A stretch of 9,818 nt of DNA, taken from Patescibacteria group bacterium UBA5124 (GTDB lineage: Bacteria; Patescibacteriota; Gracilibacteria; Absconditabacterales; Absconditicoccaceae). Shown piece after piece: positions 1 to 7,506 of this stretch. The translations under genes and the position numbers were made by a program. The stretch's first letter is position 1; each line of letters starts with the position of its first letter. The stretch covers positions 18,410-28,227 of the forward strand of contig DHYS01000027.1 of NCBI GenBank assembly GCA_002414185.1. The letters run 5' to 3'. The notes beneath the pieces were generated by a model. It saw nothing but the letters and a program-made list of their open reading frames with translations, ran no database searches and was not told the origin of the DNA.

Positions 1-150
1 AAGCGATTTTTCATTTCTTCGGATGTTTTTCATACCTAGTATGATTACATCAAAAACTTTTTTTAACTTGAGTTCATTTTGTTTTTTTACAACGGATCTG
101 TTAATAGTGAAACAGTATATTAAAGTCAATACAATTTTTAGAAAATACAT
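1..150 (-). CDS. Small membrane protein, C-terminus cut by window edge
   Basis: The ATG is at 150 and the frame stays open to the window edge (50 codons visible). Residues 3-16 are hydrophobic (LKIVLTLIYCF) and look like one membrane segment. A basic, soluble stretch follows, ending GMKNIRRNEKSL at the edge. A diverged copy lies at 2135-2295. Many differences between the copies are synonymous third-position changes (ATT/ATC, TTA/TTG, TAC/TAT, GGT/GGC), which supports this as the coding frame. If the end matches that copy, the stop comes only two codons outside the window and the protein is about 51 residues. I recognise no family. It would be the first gene downstream of attC-like hairpin 1. 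No Shine-Dalgarno sequence is visible. Confidence 0.45.
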   Translation of the reverse strand, partial: MYFLKIVLTLIYCFTINRSVVKKQNELKLKKVFDVIILGMKNIRRNEKSL

Positions 151-157
151 AATTTTG

Positions 158-223
158 CTTCTTTTTGCAAAAGAAGATTGCCCCATAAGGGCAAAAATAC
201 CCCCCTAATAGCTCCGAAGGAGC
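158..223. repeat. Cluster of three hairpins at a cassette head
   Basis: Three inverted repeats lie in a row: CTTCTTTT/GCAAAAGAAG at 158-176, TTGCCC...GGGCAA at 178-194, and GCTCC-gaa-GGAGC at 211-223. The first two, plus the linker, match 9686-9720 in the same orientation (direct repeat). The cluster sits just upstream of the start at 150, much as the right copy sits upstream of the restriction operon at 9540. None of the stems is followed by a convincing T-run on either strand, so I do not call them terminators. They may be leader structures or remnants of cassette ends. Confidence 0.5.
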
Positions 224-277
224 ATTTTAAAATAAAAATATAAAATTTCTAAATTAAGTTGTACACGAGTATGTTAC

Positions 278-333
278 ATAACGTCCGCCGATGGTACGAT
301 GTCCGAAGGATGTCGTGCATCGGCTGTTGTGGA
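278..333. repeat. attC-like imperfect hairpin 1
   Basis: The outer arms are ATAAC (278-282) and GTTGT (326-330). They are separated by an unequal unpaired spacer (GTCC on one side, about CT on the other) from the inner stem GCCGATG (287-293) / CATCGGC. A further inner pairing, GTACGA with TCGTGC, is capped by TCC-gaa-GGA. The preceding ATGTTACATAACGTCC is nearly identical to the sequence at hairpin 2. This layout of R-like arms, unpaired central spacer and L-like arms is the fold of integron attC sites. The R box (GTTGTGG or similar) fits the GTTRRRY consensus only partly. It lies 18 bases beyond the stop at 351. Alternatively it is a REP-type intergenic repeat. Confidence 0.5.
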
Positions 334-350
334 TTGTAGTAAAGTCTAAT

Positions 351-824
351 TTATTTATATATATTTTTTATTGTTATATTATTTCATGATATAGGAGCTA
401 ATTGTATTGAAACTCAAATTAATTTTCATCCTTTATCTAGAAAACTATTTCTTAGTATATTTGTTATTCAAACTTCTGAATCGAAGAATATTTTTTGAGA
501 GTCATTTATTTCAAAAATATTTCATGGTAAGGTTTGAATAGAAGATGAAATTTTATATTCTTTCCATCATAGAATATCGTATACAAAAAAGAATCATATA
601 ACATTAGCGCCAATTATTTGTATTTTAAATGTTTGATCTTTAAGAGGATAAAAGACAGTTTCTATATAATTTTTAGATCAAGAAATCGTTAGCATCTCTC
701 AAGAAAAAACATGATTGTTTATTAGTCATTTTTCATAAAAATTAGACATATAAATTCTGAATCATATAGCGTAAAATAATATTGCTAATATTATCGATAT
801 AATAATTAATTTAAGTTTTTTCAT
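351..824 (-). CDS. Hypothetical membrane-anchored protein, 157 aa
   Basis: Read with UGA as Gly the frame runs from ATG at 824 to TAA at 351-353. It contains 11 UGA codons and only 2 GGN glycines, so it is invisible under the standard code. The N-terminus (MKKLKLIIISIILAILFY) is a positively charged start followed by a hydrophobic helix, to about residue 21: a signal anchor or uncleaved signal peptide without a lipobox cysteine. The rest is mixed polar with short hydrophobic strands and looks extracytoplasmic. I recognise no domain. It follows the DKNYY-repeat gene by 19 bases, so the two are probably co-transcribed. Its stop is next to attC-like hairpin 1. The start has no Shine-Dalgarno sequence. 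Confidence 0.7.
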
Positions 825-843
825 ATTTAGTAAATATATAAAA

Positions 844-1536
844 TTAATTCTGATTTTTAATTATTTTATCGAATTCTTCATAAGACATGTTTCTATCTCA
901 AGTTAATACTTTATTTATTGAACAATCAAGAGAATGATATCGATATTCTCATAAAGCATATATTCAAGTATATATAAAATTATCTGGTTTTTCTGATGAA
1001 ATTATGTTGTCACATAGATAAACATTATTTGTGTCTTTTGCCCAGGAACCTCATAATGTTATAAATGATTCTTTATCTGCTCATTCTATTTTTTCTGTTT
1101 CATAAAAGATATTTTTATCGTCTTTTGAAAAGTTTGCTCATAAATACTCAAAACTCTTTGGGTTTGCTCATACAATAATTTTATTACTAAAATAAACATG
1201 ATTTTTATCTTTAGATACATATGGAGCTTGATGTTTATTTTTTCATATATTAAAAAAAACAACTTCAAATGATTTTATATTAGCTCAAGGAATAATTGAA
1301 TTCTCAATGTAAATATTATTATTATCTTTTGCATAACTTGGCATAGCTTCTGGTCAATCTAAAATTATTGAAAAAGATTTAATATCTATTCAATCCATAG
1401 GTATGTAATTATCAAAAATGACTTGTCAGGAACTAATTTTATAATGATATGGTTCTTGTTTGATATTTTTTTTAAAGAAAAAAAATCATATTAAAAGTAT
1501 TACTATTAAAAGGATGTAAACATACGTTTTTTTCAT
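844..1536 (-). CDS. DKNYY-repeat protein with N-terminal membrane anchor, 230 aa
   Basis: The frame is open from ATG 1536 to TAA 844-846 with UGA as Gly; 13 of 14 glycines are UGA. Residues 5-21 are hydrophobic (YVYILLIVILLIGFFFF), so it is anchored or secreted. The body has four to five repeats of about 30 residues, roughly [YF]-x-K-D-x-N-x-[VI]-[YF] then I-x-G-A-x-x-x-S-F. Examples are SKDKNHVYF...IIVGANPKSF (108-129), SKDDKNIFY...IEGADKESF (137-158) and AKDTNNVYL (166 on). This matches the DKNYY family, whose members are mostly secreted or surface proteins of unknown biochemical role. The conserved Gly of each repeat is encoded by UGA, independent support for code 25. The start lies about 14 bases downstream of the terminator's T-run. 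Confidence 0.8.
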
Positions 1537-1549
1537 TTACTAAAGATGA

Positions 1550-1580
1550 AATATAAAAAGCAGAAGGATTTTCCTTCTGC
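1550..1580 (-). terminator. Intrinsic terminator after the 1615-2082 lipoprotein
   Basis: A perfect 9-bp stem, GCAGAAGGA / TCCTTCTGC, occupies 1560-1580 with a 3-base loop. On the minus strand it is followed by TTTTT (1559-1555), the classical form of a rho-independent terminator. It lies 34 bases past the stop of the lipoprotein gene and just before the DKNYY-repeat gene, so the downstream genes depend on read-through or on a promoter overlapping the terminator. Confidence 0.8.
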
Positions 1581-1614
1581 TTCTATTTATTAAAATAGGT
1601 TTTTCAATACTAAA

Positions 1615-2082
1615 TTACTTATAGGCAGAAACAGTAACTATCCCGGTATAAGTTCCGCTACTTGTATTTGGTTGTATTTTAACCATTAAATTAACATCGT
1701 TAGGATCTGATGAACCCCAAGGATTTATTGTAACTGATTTTGCTTGATTTGCAGGAACCCAAAATGAATTAAATGTGTCTGGACTCCCACATGAACTTGT
1801 TGCATAATTAAGTGTAACATAAACAGGATTTGAAGTATTGTTGTTAGTTACAGAAACAACCATTTTTGATCCTTTTGCAAAACATTTCCATGTTGGTACT
1901 CCACCACTTGTACTGTAATTCCAGTTTGGATATATAACCCATCCGGCAGTTGTTGCTTTTAAAGTTGAGTTCTCGCTTGTTTCGTTTGTCTTTAATGATT
2001 CTTGTTTAATTTCTTCTTTTTCACAAGAAACAAACAATATTGTTGCGATAGCAACCATAGCAATAAAAAGTTTTTTGCTCAT
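1615..2082 (-). CDS. Secreted lipoprotein, Bacteroidota-like, 155 aa
   Basis: ATG at 2082, TAA at 1615-1617. Residues 1-19 are a signal peptide (MSKKLFIAMVAIATILFVS) followed by C20 in a lipobox-like FVSC; the acidic EKEE after the cysteine resembles Bacteroidota lipoproteins. The mature part is rich in Thr, Ser, Asn, Trp and aromatic residues (e.g. GWVIYPNWNYS, SFWVPAN, INPWGSS) and alternates like a beta-sandwich. Two further cysteines (CFAKG, SSCGS) could form a disulphide. No known family is recognised. Unlike every other full-length gene here, it contains no UGA: all eight glycines are GGN. Composition and lipobox suggest recent transfer from a standard-code donor. An intrinsic terminator follows. 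Confidence 0.85.
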   Translation of the reverse strand: MSKKLFIAMVAIATILFVSCEKEEIKQESLKTNETSENSTLKATTAGWVIYPNWNYSTSGGVPTWKCFAKGSKMVVSVTNNNTSNPVYVTLNYATSSCGSPDTFNSFWVPANQAKSVTINPWGSSDPNDVNLMVKIQPNTSSGTYTGIVTVSAYK

Positions 2083-2134
2083 TGTAGTACGATTTTTTTG
2101 TTTTTTATTAACTTAATCTGTTTTAAATCCTTGA

Positions 2135-2295
2135 TTAACAAAGCGATTTTTCATTTCTTCGGATGTTTTTCATGCCTTCTATGATTACATCAAAATCTTT
2201 TTTTAACTTGAGTTCATTTTGTTTTTATTTTTTTGCAACGGATTTGTTGATAGTGAAATGATATATCAAAGTCAATATGATTTTTATAAAATTAT
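2135..2295 (-). pseudogene. Decayed second copy of the small membrane ORF at 1-150
   Basis: Plus-strand 2141-2295 matches 1-150 with scattered substitutions (e.g. the identical 33 bases at 2141-2173 and 1-33). In the same frame the copy reads ...ILTLIYHFTINKSVAKK, then an in-frame TAA (2225-2227) created by a 6-base insertion in an A/T run. It continues KQNELKLKKDFDVIIEGMKNI to a TAA at 2135-2137. The initiating ATG of copy 1 is not conserved. It is therefore best read as a relic. It now lies in the 5' region of the lipoprotein gene at 2082 and may contribute its leader or promoter. The rest of 2083-2387 is AT-rich sequence in which I see no gene. Confidence 0.55.
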
Positions 2296-2387
2296 ACTTT
2301 ATTTGATTTTATCGAAAAAATAATAGTTGTTAACTATAAAAAAATATATATGTTTTTGAAGAGTTAATATTTTAATTACTATGTTCC

Positions 2388-2443
2388 ATAACGTCCCGGC
2401 CTCGTACGACCGTATTTTGTATGTCGTGTAGGCCGTGTTGTCG
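2388..2443. repeat. attC-like imperfect hairpin 2
   Basis: The arms are ATAAC (2388-2392) and GTTGT (2437-2441), with unequal unpaired spacers. The inner stems are GGCC (2398-2401)/GGCC (2431-2434) and ACGAC (2406-2410)/GTCGT (2423-2427). The 5' flank ATGTTCCATAACGTCC differs from hairpin 1 by one base, while the inner stem sequence is different. Conserved ends with a variable but self-complementary middle are typical of attC sites. The TAA of the lipoprotein gene (2446-2448) almost touches the hairpin, as expected for a one-gene cassette. Confidence 0.5.
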
Positions 2444-2445
2444 GA

Positions 2446-3024
2446 TTAGTTGTGCTGATTTTTAATTTTTATTGTTTTTTCAGGGATGGTATATTCAGCT
2501 GATTCGTAACAAGGTTCTTTTGGATTATATGCTTCTAATAATTCTTTTGGAAATCAAAATAAATCAGTTATCTTGCATGATATTTCTCAAGAGTTTCATT
2601 CGTAAAAACTAACCCATTTATTATTTATTTTTCATGCGACAATAGTGAAAACACTTCCTGGTTGTTGTGATAAATTATCAGCATCAGCTATTATATAGTT
2701 TCAATTTTTGGATATGTTAGATAATATTATATTCTTATATCAATATAATAATTCTAATTCATTTTTAATATCATCTGATACCGTTTTTTCAATATTATTT
2801 AAATTAAGTAATGCTTGATATTCCTTTAAATTCTTTTTTAGACTTTCATTTTCAGCTTGTAATCAAGAAAATTGTTCAAGTAATCAACTTAATTGTTGCT
2901 TTAATTGAGAATTTTTTTCAATATATCATTTGTTTGTTAAATTATCGTTATTGTTCATAAGTGAACAACCTCATAAAAACAATACAGGTAACCCTAAAAA
3001 ACTCAGGAATAATGTTTTTTTCAT
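2446..3024 (-). CDS. Coiled-coil lipoprotein, 192 aa
   Basis: Continuous only with UGA as Gly (10 UGA, 3 GGN). The N-terminus MKKTLFLSFLGLPVLFLGGC is a signal peptide with lipobox L-G-G-C (Cys20). The first glycine of that box is UGA, so the gene's export signal itself depends on recoding. Residues about 35-75 (QLKQQLSGLLEQFSGLQAEN and onward) are predicted coiled coil with Leu/Ile at heptad spacing. A C-terminal region with a few cysteines follows. No enzymatic motif is visible. It forms a 698-bp unit of its own between two attC-like hairpins, and its stop abuts hairpin 2. No Shine-Dalgarno; an AT-rich TATATC lies just before the start. Confidence 0.75.
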
Positions 3025-3085
3025 AATGATATATAATTACAAATTAAAAACGTTGAATGGTTCTTTAAAATCAGCATAATTTCCG

Positions 3086-3141
3086 ACAACGTCCGCTTCT
3101 CGCCGGATGTGCGGAGCATGTACGGCAGAAGCTGTTGTGCA
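3086..3141. repeat. attC-like imperfect hairpin 3
   Basis: ACAAC (3086-3090) pairs exactly with GTTGT (3134-3138). The unequal spacer is GTCC against a single T; then GCTTCT (3095-3100) pairs with AGAAGC (3127-3132), and GCCG with CGGC further in. It shares ACGTCC with hairpins 1 and 2 on the left arm and TGTTGT on the right, with a different inner sequence. It separates the single-gene lipoprotein cassette from the restriction block. The 3' side (GTTGTGCAAC) is itself palindromic and recurs near 9788. Confidence 0.5.
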
Positions 3142-3221
3142 ACCCGAACTTTGTGAGGGCTTGCGTATCCTTTTGTTCCTATTCCTTATTTTAAATAATT
3201 TTTTTATTTGGGGGAGGTTTT
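3134..3221 (+). repeat. Left inverted repeat bounding the restriction block
   Basis: GTTGTGCAAC (3134-3143), TATCCTTTTGTTCC (3166-3179), a TTTTAAATAATTTTTTT-like tract (3188-3205) and ATTTGGGGGAGGTTTT (3206-3221) occur in the same order, reverse-complemented, at 9719-9797. The left copy has 22 extra bases after GTTGTGCAAC and lacks the small hairpin found in the right copy. The pair encloses the five-gene block like ends of a mobile unit or facing cassette junctions. It fills the gap between hairpin 3 and the Fic stop. Confidence 0.7.
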
Positions 3222-3244
3222 AAAAATAACCATTAGAATAATAA

Positions 3245-4315
3245 TTATTTCTTTTTAGCTCATTTTCAGCTCAATACTGGCTCATATCTTGTTGATTTAC
3301 TAAAGCCTATTGATTTGATTATTCAATTCTTTTCTAGAAGATTTAAATCCCTTTTTATCGTTGCTAAACTTACATTGTATTGACTAAGTAGATCCTTTGC
3401 AGTTACTGATAAATGTTCTTTAATATATGCAGAAATATGGACTTGTCTATTGTTTAAACGAGCCATTATGAGTTTGTTTTCGAATTGTTCATCATCTTTG
3501 ATACTTTCAATTGTTTTTTTGAGATTATCAAGTTCGTGTTCTAGTCCAGAGAGAAAATATTCTACAAATTTGGTGCTATCAATAGTCTTTTTTTGTTCTG
3601 AATAAAAATCATTTCCTATAAAAATAGCTTCATAGTAATTTGCTAAATCTGTATCGTAATATTCTTCCAATGAAAAATATTTTTTGGTATTAAATCCATT
3701 TTGGTACAAAAAAAGTTGTGTCAAAGCTCTTGCAGTTCTTCCATTTCCATCGATAAACGGATGGATAATTACAAACCGATGATGGAGTAGTCCTGCTCTA
3801 ATAATAACAGAAATTTCTTTTTGTTTATTTACAAAATCTAAAAGTTCTTTCATTAATGTTGGAACATCATTTCGATCGGGTGGAAGGTAAACGATTCCTC
3901 CTCATTCATTATAAACTGCATTTGCTTGGTTTCTTCGTCTATTATGATGAACTGGATCTAAGATGTTTTTTGTTGTCAGTTGGTGGATTTTGAAGATATC
4001 TTTTTCTGTGATTGTATTGTCGGATTCTCTAGATTCAATATAATCAAGGACTTTCATATAATTTTTTAGTTCTTTTTCATCTCTTGGTCTTGCTTTAATG
4101 TTTTCTCAAGCAAGAAGTTTTTCTGCCTCTGCGTAAGTGATTCTATTTCCTTCAATTTTGGTAGAATAGACTCCACTACGAAGTCTTGCTATTTGTCTCA
4201 ATTTTTGTTGTCGTTCTGGCACGATATGTGCATTTTCGATGACTCACCAAATACGATAGATTTGCTCTATCTTGGAAATGATTCAATTGGTGATTGTGAA
4301 GTGGATGTTTCTCAT
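3245..4315 (-). CDS. Class II Fic family AMP-transferase with winged-helix C-terminus, 356 aa
   Basis: ATG 4315 to TAA 3245-3247, open only with UGA as Gly (7 of 18 glycines). Fic enzymes transfer AMP from ATP to Ser/Thr/Tyr of target proteins. Residues 185-196 are HPFIDGNGRTAR, an exact HPFx[DE]GNGRxxR catalytic motif including His185. Residues 51-56 (STKIEG) fit the [ST]xxxE[GN] inhibitory helix, N-terminal to the Fic core, making it class II, in which Glu55 would block ATP until relieved. The flap-like GGGIVYLPP begins with a UGA glycine. The C-terminus (about 270-350: VTAKDLLSQYNVSLATIKRD) is a helix-turn-helix/winged helix. It is the last gene of the operon, 27 bases after the membrane protein. 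Fic genes often accompany Type I-like restriction loci; target unknown. Confidence 0.92.
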
Positions 4316-4317
4316 GT

Positions 4318-4323
4318 TTTATA
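4318..4323 (-). promoter_or_regulatory. Possible -10 element directly before fic
   Basis: TATAAA lies on the minus strand two bases upstream of the fic ATG. If used, transcription would begin at or just inside the start codon, giving a leaderless mRNA or one initiating at a later codon. No convincing -35 was found, and the region is AT-rich, so chance occurrence is likely. Confidence 0.2.
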
Positions 4324-4342
4324 ATTTAATTTATAAACTTGT

Positions 4343-5371
4343 TTAAGTATTTATTGGTACTTTTTTGATAACTTCTTTTACAATTTCTGAAATATTGTCT
4401 ATTGGTAATTTACTATCATCATTAAAATCAATATCTCTATATAATACATTTGAGGCTTTAGAAACAAATTGTTTTTGTAACTCTTCTTTTTCTTTTGGAT
4501 CTAAGTTATCTATTTTATCTTCATTTAGAAATTTTAATAAAGTGGTTATTGAGTCTGCTATTGTTTGTTTATTAGCAAAAATAGTAGCAATTTTTTGATT
4601 TGTGCTGTAATTTTTCATATAAAAAACAATTCAATATATCAATATTCATGTCATTGTTATGAATGGTAAAAAATAATACCACTCCATAGTTCCTTCTATT
4701 ACTTTAGTTAATTCTAATATTAACATTGTTATTGATCATAAAGATGGAATTAAGGCAAAACCAATTAGTCGATTAATTGGTCATTTTCAAAGTTTTTTTT
4801 CAAAAACAATTTTTTGATATTCAAATGCTCTTGCTAATTTGTGTAATCTCATATGTTCGTTTTCTTCTTGTAATTCATTATTTATATTATCTAATTCATT
4901 TAATTTATTTTGTGTGTTTTCTTTTTCTGTTGTAATATTTGTAATTTCTTCTTCTTTTTCATCTAATTTATCCTCATTTTCTTTTTTAATATTCTCTATT
5001 TCTTTTTCTTTTGTTGCTTGAAGGCTTTCAAATTTATCCTTGTTGAATTGAGCTATATCTTCCATAAAGCCAAAAGAATCTTCTCGATCTAAACAACTTG
5101 GTTTATTCTTCTTGGTGATTTGTTTTATGGTACCATTTTTTATTTTATTAATAAATTCTATAATTTCTTCTTTATATTCTTCATTTCATGTATTATAATT
5201 TTCATCTAGAAAGTCTTTTAAAGTAATTATTTTTTGGATTTTTTCAGAAATTATTTTTAATTTTTTTAAAATATTCTTTATTTCTTTTTTGTTTTTGGAT
5301 ATAGATCAATGTGTGTCCACATTTTGTTCTACCTCTTCTCGATTGATTTCCTCTATTGTTTTATAAGTCAT
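4343..5371 (-). CDS. Coiled-coil protein with two central transmembrane helices, 342 aa, unknown function
   Basis: Under the standard code this appears as two unrelated small ORFs. With UGA as Gly they join into one frame, ATG 5371 to TAA 4343-4345 (7 UGA of 11 Gly). Residues 1-100 are Lys/Glu-rich and helical. Residues about 103-190 form a long charged coiled coil (ENIKKENEDKLDEKEEEITN and onward). Two hydrophobic segments, about 202-219 (LIGFALIPSLGSITMLIL) and 232-251, have a short acidic loop between them, then a polar C-tail of about 90 residues. I recognise no family. Its place inside a restriction operon and its helix-TM-TM-helix design suggest a membrane-acting partner or effector, but no catalytic motif supports this. 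It starts 35 bases after the preceding stop. Confidence 0.8.
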
Positions 5372-5377
5372 GTTTTA

Positions 5378-5383
5378 AGTATA
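5378..5383 (-). promoter_or_regulatory. Possible -10 element before the coiled-coil membrane gene
   Basis: TATACT (minus strand) ends six bases before the ATG at 5371, in the 35-base gap after the preceding stop. A start site at the usual distance would coincide with the ATG and give a leaderless transcript. No clear -35 is seen. It might allow the membrane and fic genes to be expressed apart from the restriction genes. Confidence 0.25.
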
Positions 5384-5406
5384 ATATATAAATTTACTTG
5401 TTTCTA

Positions 5407-6357
5407 TTAAACATCAAATAGTCATTGCATCTTTGTTTCTTGTTTAAATTCTGTAATGTTTTTATGTTCATCTAGTTCCCATGGAGCTTTTTCTATTATA
5501 TATTTTTCTGGCAATGGAGTAAATATTGTGTCATTATATTGATAGACATTAACTATTGATTTTTTTTTGATTTGTATTTCTCAGTTGTCATCTCTTTCAA
5601 TGTGATAAGATACTTTCACAATAAGTGTGTTAATAAAGAAAGGGTTGTTGAGAAAGAAGTCATAAAAGTTTTGATCCTCCATATAGACACTAAACCTTTG
5701 GCTTTTCTTTTGTATATCCTTTGCCTGTCGGCATAGTTCTTTATCTTCTTTGGTGTTTATTGGAGAAACTATTTTTAGTTTGTGAAATTTTTCTACTGGA
5801 TCAATAGATGATGTTTTATGTTTTAAGTCGACAATTCTATAAGCAAACTCATTTCTCGGAACAGGGAAAGTATCTTCTTTATCAAATCATAGTCCTATAA
5901 CTTTTGGATTATTGTTTGCTGATTGATAAAATTTGTTTTTTGCATCATATGCTTTGTAAAAGGTATCATAATTGATTCATGAATTATCAAGATCGTTGTT
6001 TTTATTTTGTAAAAATCAAATAATCATTTCCTTTATCATTATAGTTCAATCAGCACTTAAATCTTTTAGCTCTTTTCAAGTCAATCAAAGCACTATTCAA
6101 TTGCTAACATCTCGTAATGCTCATGTTAAAATAACTCATCAAACAAATATTAAAAATTTTTTTAAAAAACCTCCATTTTCAGCGGGAAGAGTAAAAACTT
6201 CTATTTGTAAACTTCATCCGAAAACTATTTTATTTAACTCAAAAATTACAGTTTTTACGGTTTCTTCTGTAATTATGGAATGGTCAAGTAAAATACTATG
6301 ATTGTTTTCTCATTCCAAGCCAAAATGTATAAAAAATTCTTGAGTTTTTTCTGTCAT
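5407..6357 (-). CDS. Unknown restriction-linked protein, 316 aa
   Basis: The frame is shredded under the standard code; with UGA as Gly (14 of 19) it runs from ATG 6357 to TAA 5407-5409. The first 65 residues alternate beta-like and helical stretches (FFIHFGLEGENNHSILLDHS, then ITEETVKTVIFELNKIVFGG). A Gly-rich hydrophobic stretch follows at 68-81 (FLIFVGGVILTGAL), continuing to 92 after a break, perhaps one membrane or buried helix. Residues 160-316 are a polar C-terminal domain containing RQAKDIQKKSQRF and a basic KKKSIVNVY strand. No family or active site is recognised. It begins four bases after the specificity-subunit stop, so it is surely in the same operon, and its product may act with the enzyme. 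Confidence 0.8.
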
Positions 6358-6361
6358 TTAT

Positions 6362-7486
6362 TTACTTATGATTTAAACTTTTTTCCATCATTTCCCTTGT
6401 CGCATCTATTTTTTTATCAGCATACAAAACTACATCTTTGATTACAAGCTTCTGAATAGCAGAAATTAATATTTCCATTATATCGTAGTTTGGTTGATTA
6501 TTTTGAGCTGGAAGAGTAATGCTTAAATTTGGTAAATTCCCAGTTGCGTTGTTTGAGTATTCTGTAAACAATATTTGTAATCTGTTGATTGATGCTACAA
6601 AAAATAATCTATTTTTCACATCTTTTTCTCAATCTTTGAATGTTAGAGCTTTTACTCTTGTTCCTATATGAAAATTTTCGTTTTGTGTTGTCGCTAAAAA
6701 TACCCCCCTATCAGCAAGTGGTAATGTATTTTTGAAATTAAATAATCTACGATTTGATAATTGGGTAATTTTTTTTGTAATTCAGTTGTTCTCATGTTGG
6801 TGGCTAATTAGAGGAATATTTCCATCTAATACTTTTCAAATTATTACATCCCTTCATGTTGCAACATCAAACAATTCACCAATTCTAAATTTTTTCCATT
6901 CCACTTTTCCACTTTCAAACTCTTCCAAAACATGCTTCTCCTCATCTGTTAAAATGTAATCCTTGAGTCATGTAGCCAAAAGGTACGCTTCTAGCTCCGC
7001 TAGACGCTCCGCTTCTAGCTCCGCAATAAACTTATCCATAAATTCAAAATCTATCGCTCCGTTTTTGTTGGGTATTTTAATAGTATAATTTTTTATGTCT
7101 TCTAACTTATATCCACCTTGTTGATAATCATACAAAGAAACAAATTTCTGAATGTTTGCTATAAAGTAATATGCAATTTTTTCATTCCATTTTGAAATAA
7201 TTGGTTTTGGAGTTAATTTATTAATATTTTGAGAACAATAGTAAGATTCTTTTTGAAATTTAACATATTTATAGTTCCCAATTACTGTTGCTGTGATAGT
7301 AAAAGGCTCATTAGGTTCAAATGATTGTTTTTCTATTTTCCCTTGAATACCATTGTTTTCAAAAGTTCTACCTACAAAATTAATTCCAATATCAACAAAA
7401 TTAATGGCATTGCTGTCTAGCGATTTTGTCCCAATAATTTCAAATAAGTCTTCGAGCTTATATTCGCCCCACTCAACATGCTCCAA
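6362..7486 (-). CDS. Restriction-modification specificity (S) subunit, two TRDs, 374 aa
   Basis: HsdS-type DNA-recognition subunit, directing the A subunit to a bipartite site. Two homologous halves are visible: VEWGEYKLEDLFEI (4-17) and VEWKKFRIGELFDV (195-208), each opening a target-recognition domain. The second runs into GNIPLISHQHENNGI, typical of these TRDs. Between them lies a helical spacer with AELE-AERL-AELE at 155-166. It has five UGA glycines, all from residue 173 onward (5 of 21). The start is uncertain: no ATG is in frame. TTG at 7486, 20 bases after the A stop, fits N-termini of BcgI B-like proteins (KLEHVEW), but an upstream non-ATG codon overlapping A is possible. Length is near that of BcgI B (341). 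Confidence 0.88.
6989..7024. repeat. Three 12-bp tandem repeats in the S-subunit spacer
   Basis: Units TTCTAGCTCCGC (6989-7000), TAGACGCTCCGC (7001-7012) and TTCTAGCTCCGC (7013-7024); the outer two are identical. They encode AELE, AERL, AELE in the helix between the two TRDs. The tract is much richer in G+C than its surroundings. In EcoR124I and EcoDXXI, gain or loss of a 12-bp unit (TAEL) in the same place changes the spacer length of the recognised site. Confidence 0.9.
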
Positions 7487-7506
7487 TTTTTCGTTGAGTA
7501 GGGCGT

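Noticed and set aside
158..223. Intrinsic terminators in the hairpin clusters at 158-223 and 9686-9750
   Set aside because: The stems are strong, but no proper T-run follows them on either strand; the only convincing terminator is at 1550-1580.
278..3141. CRISPR array
   Set aside because: The three hairpins are hundreds to thousands of bases apart, with genes between them and unlike central sequences.
3245..4315. Doc-type or toxin-antitoxin Fic with a separate antitoxin gene
   Set aside because: The inhibitory [ST]xxxE[GN] helix is within the same chain (residues 51-56), and no small antitoxin-like gene adjoins it.
4343..5065. Two separate small genes at 4343-4618 and 4787-5065
   Set aside because: They lie in one frame joined through UGA codons, with two membrane helices encoded in the join, and the frame extends upstream to an ATG at 5371.
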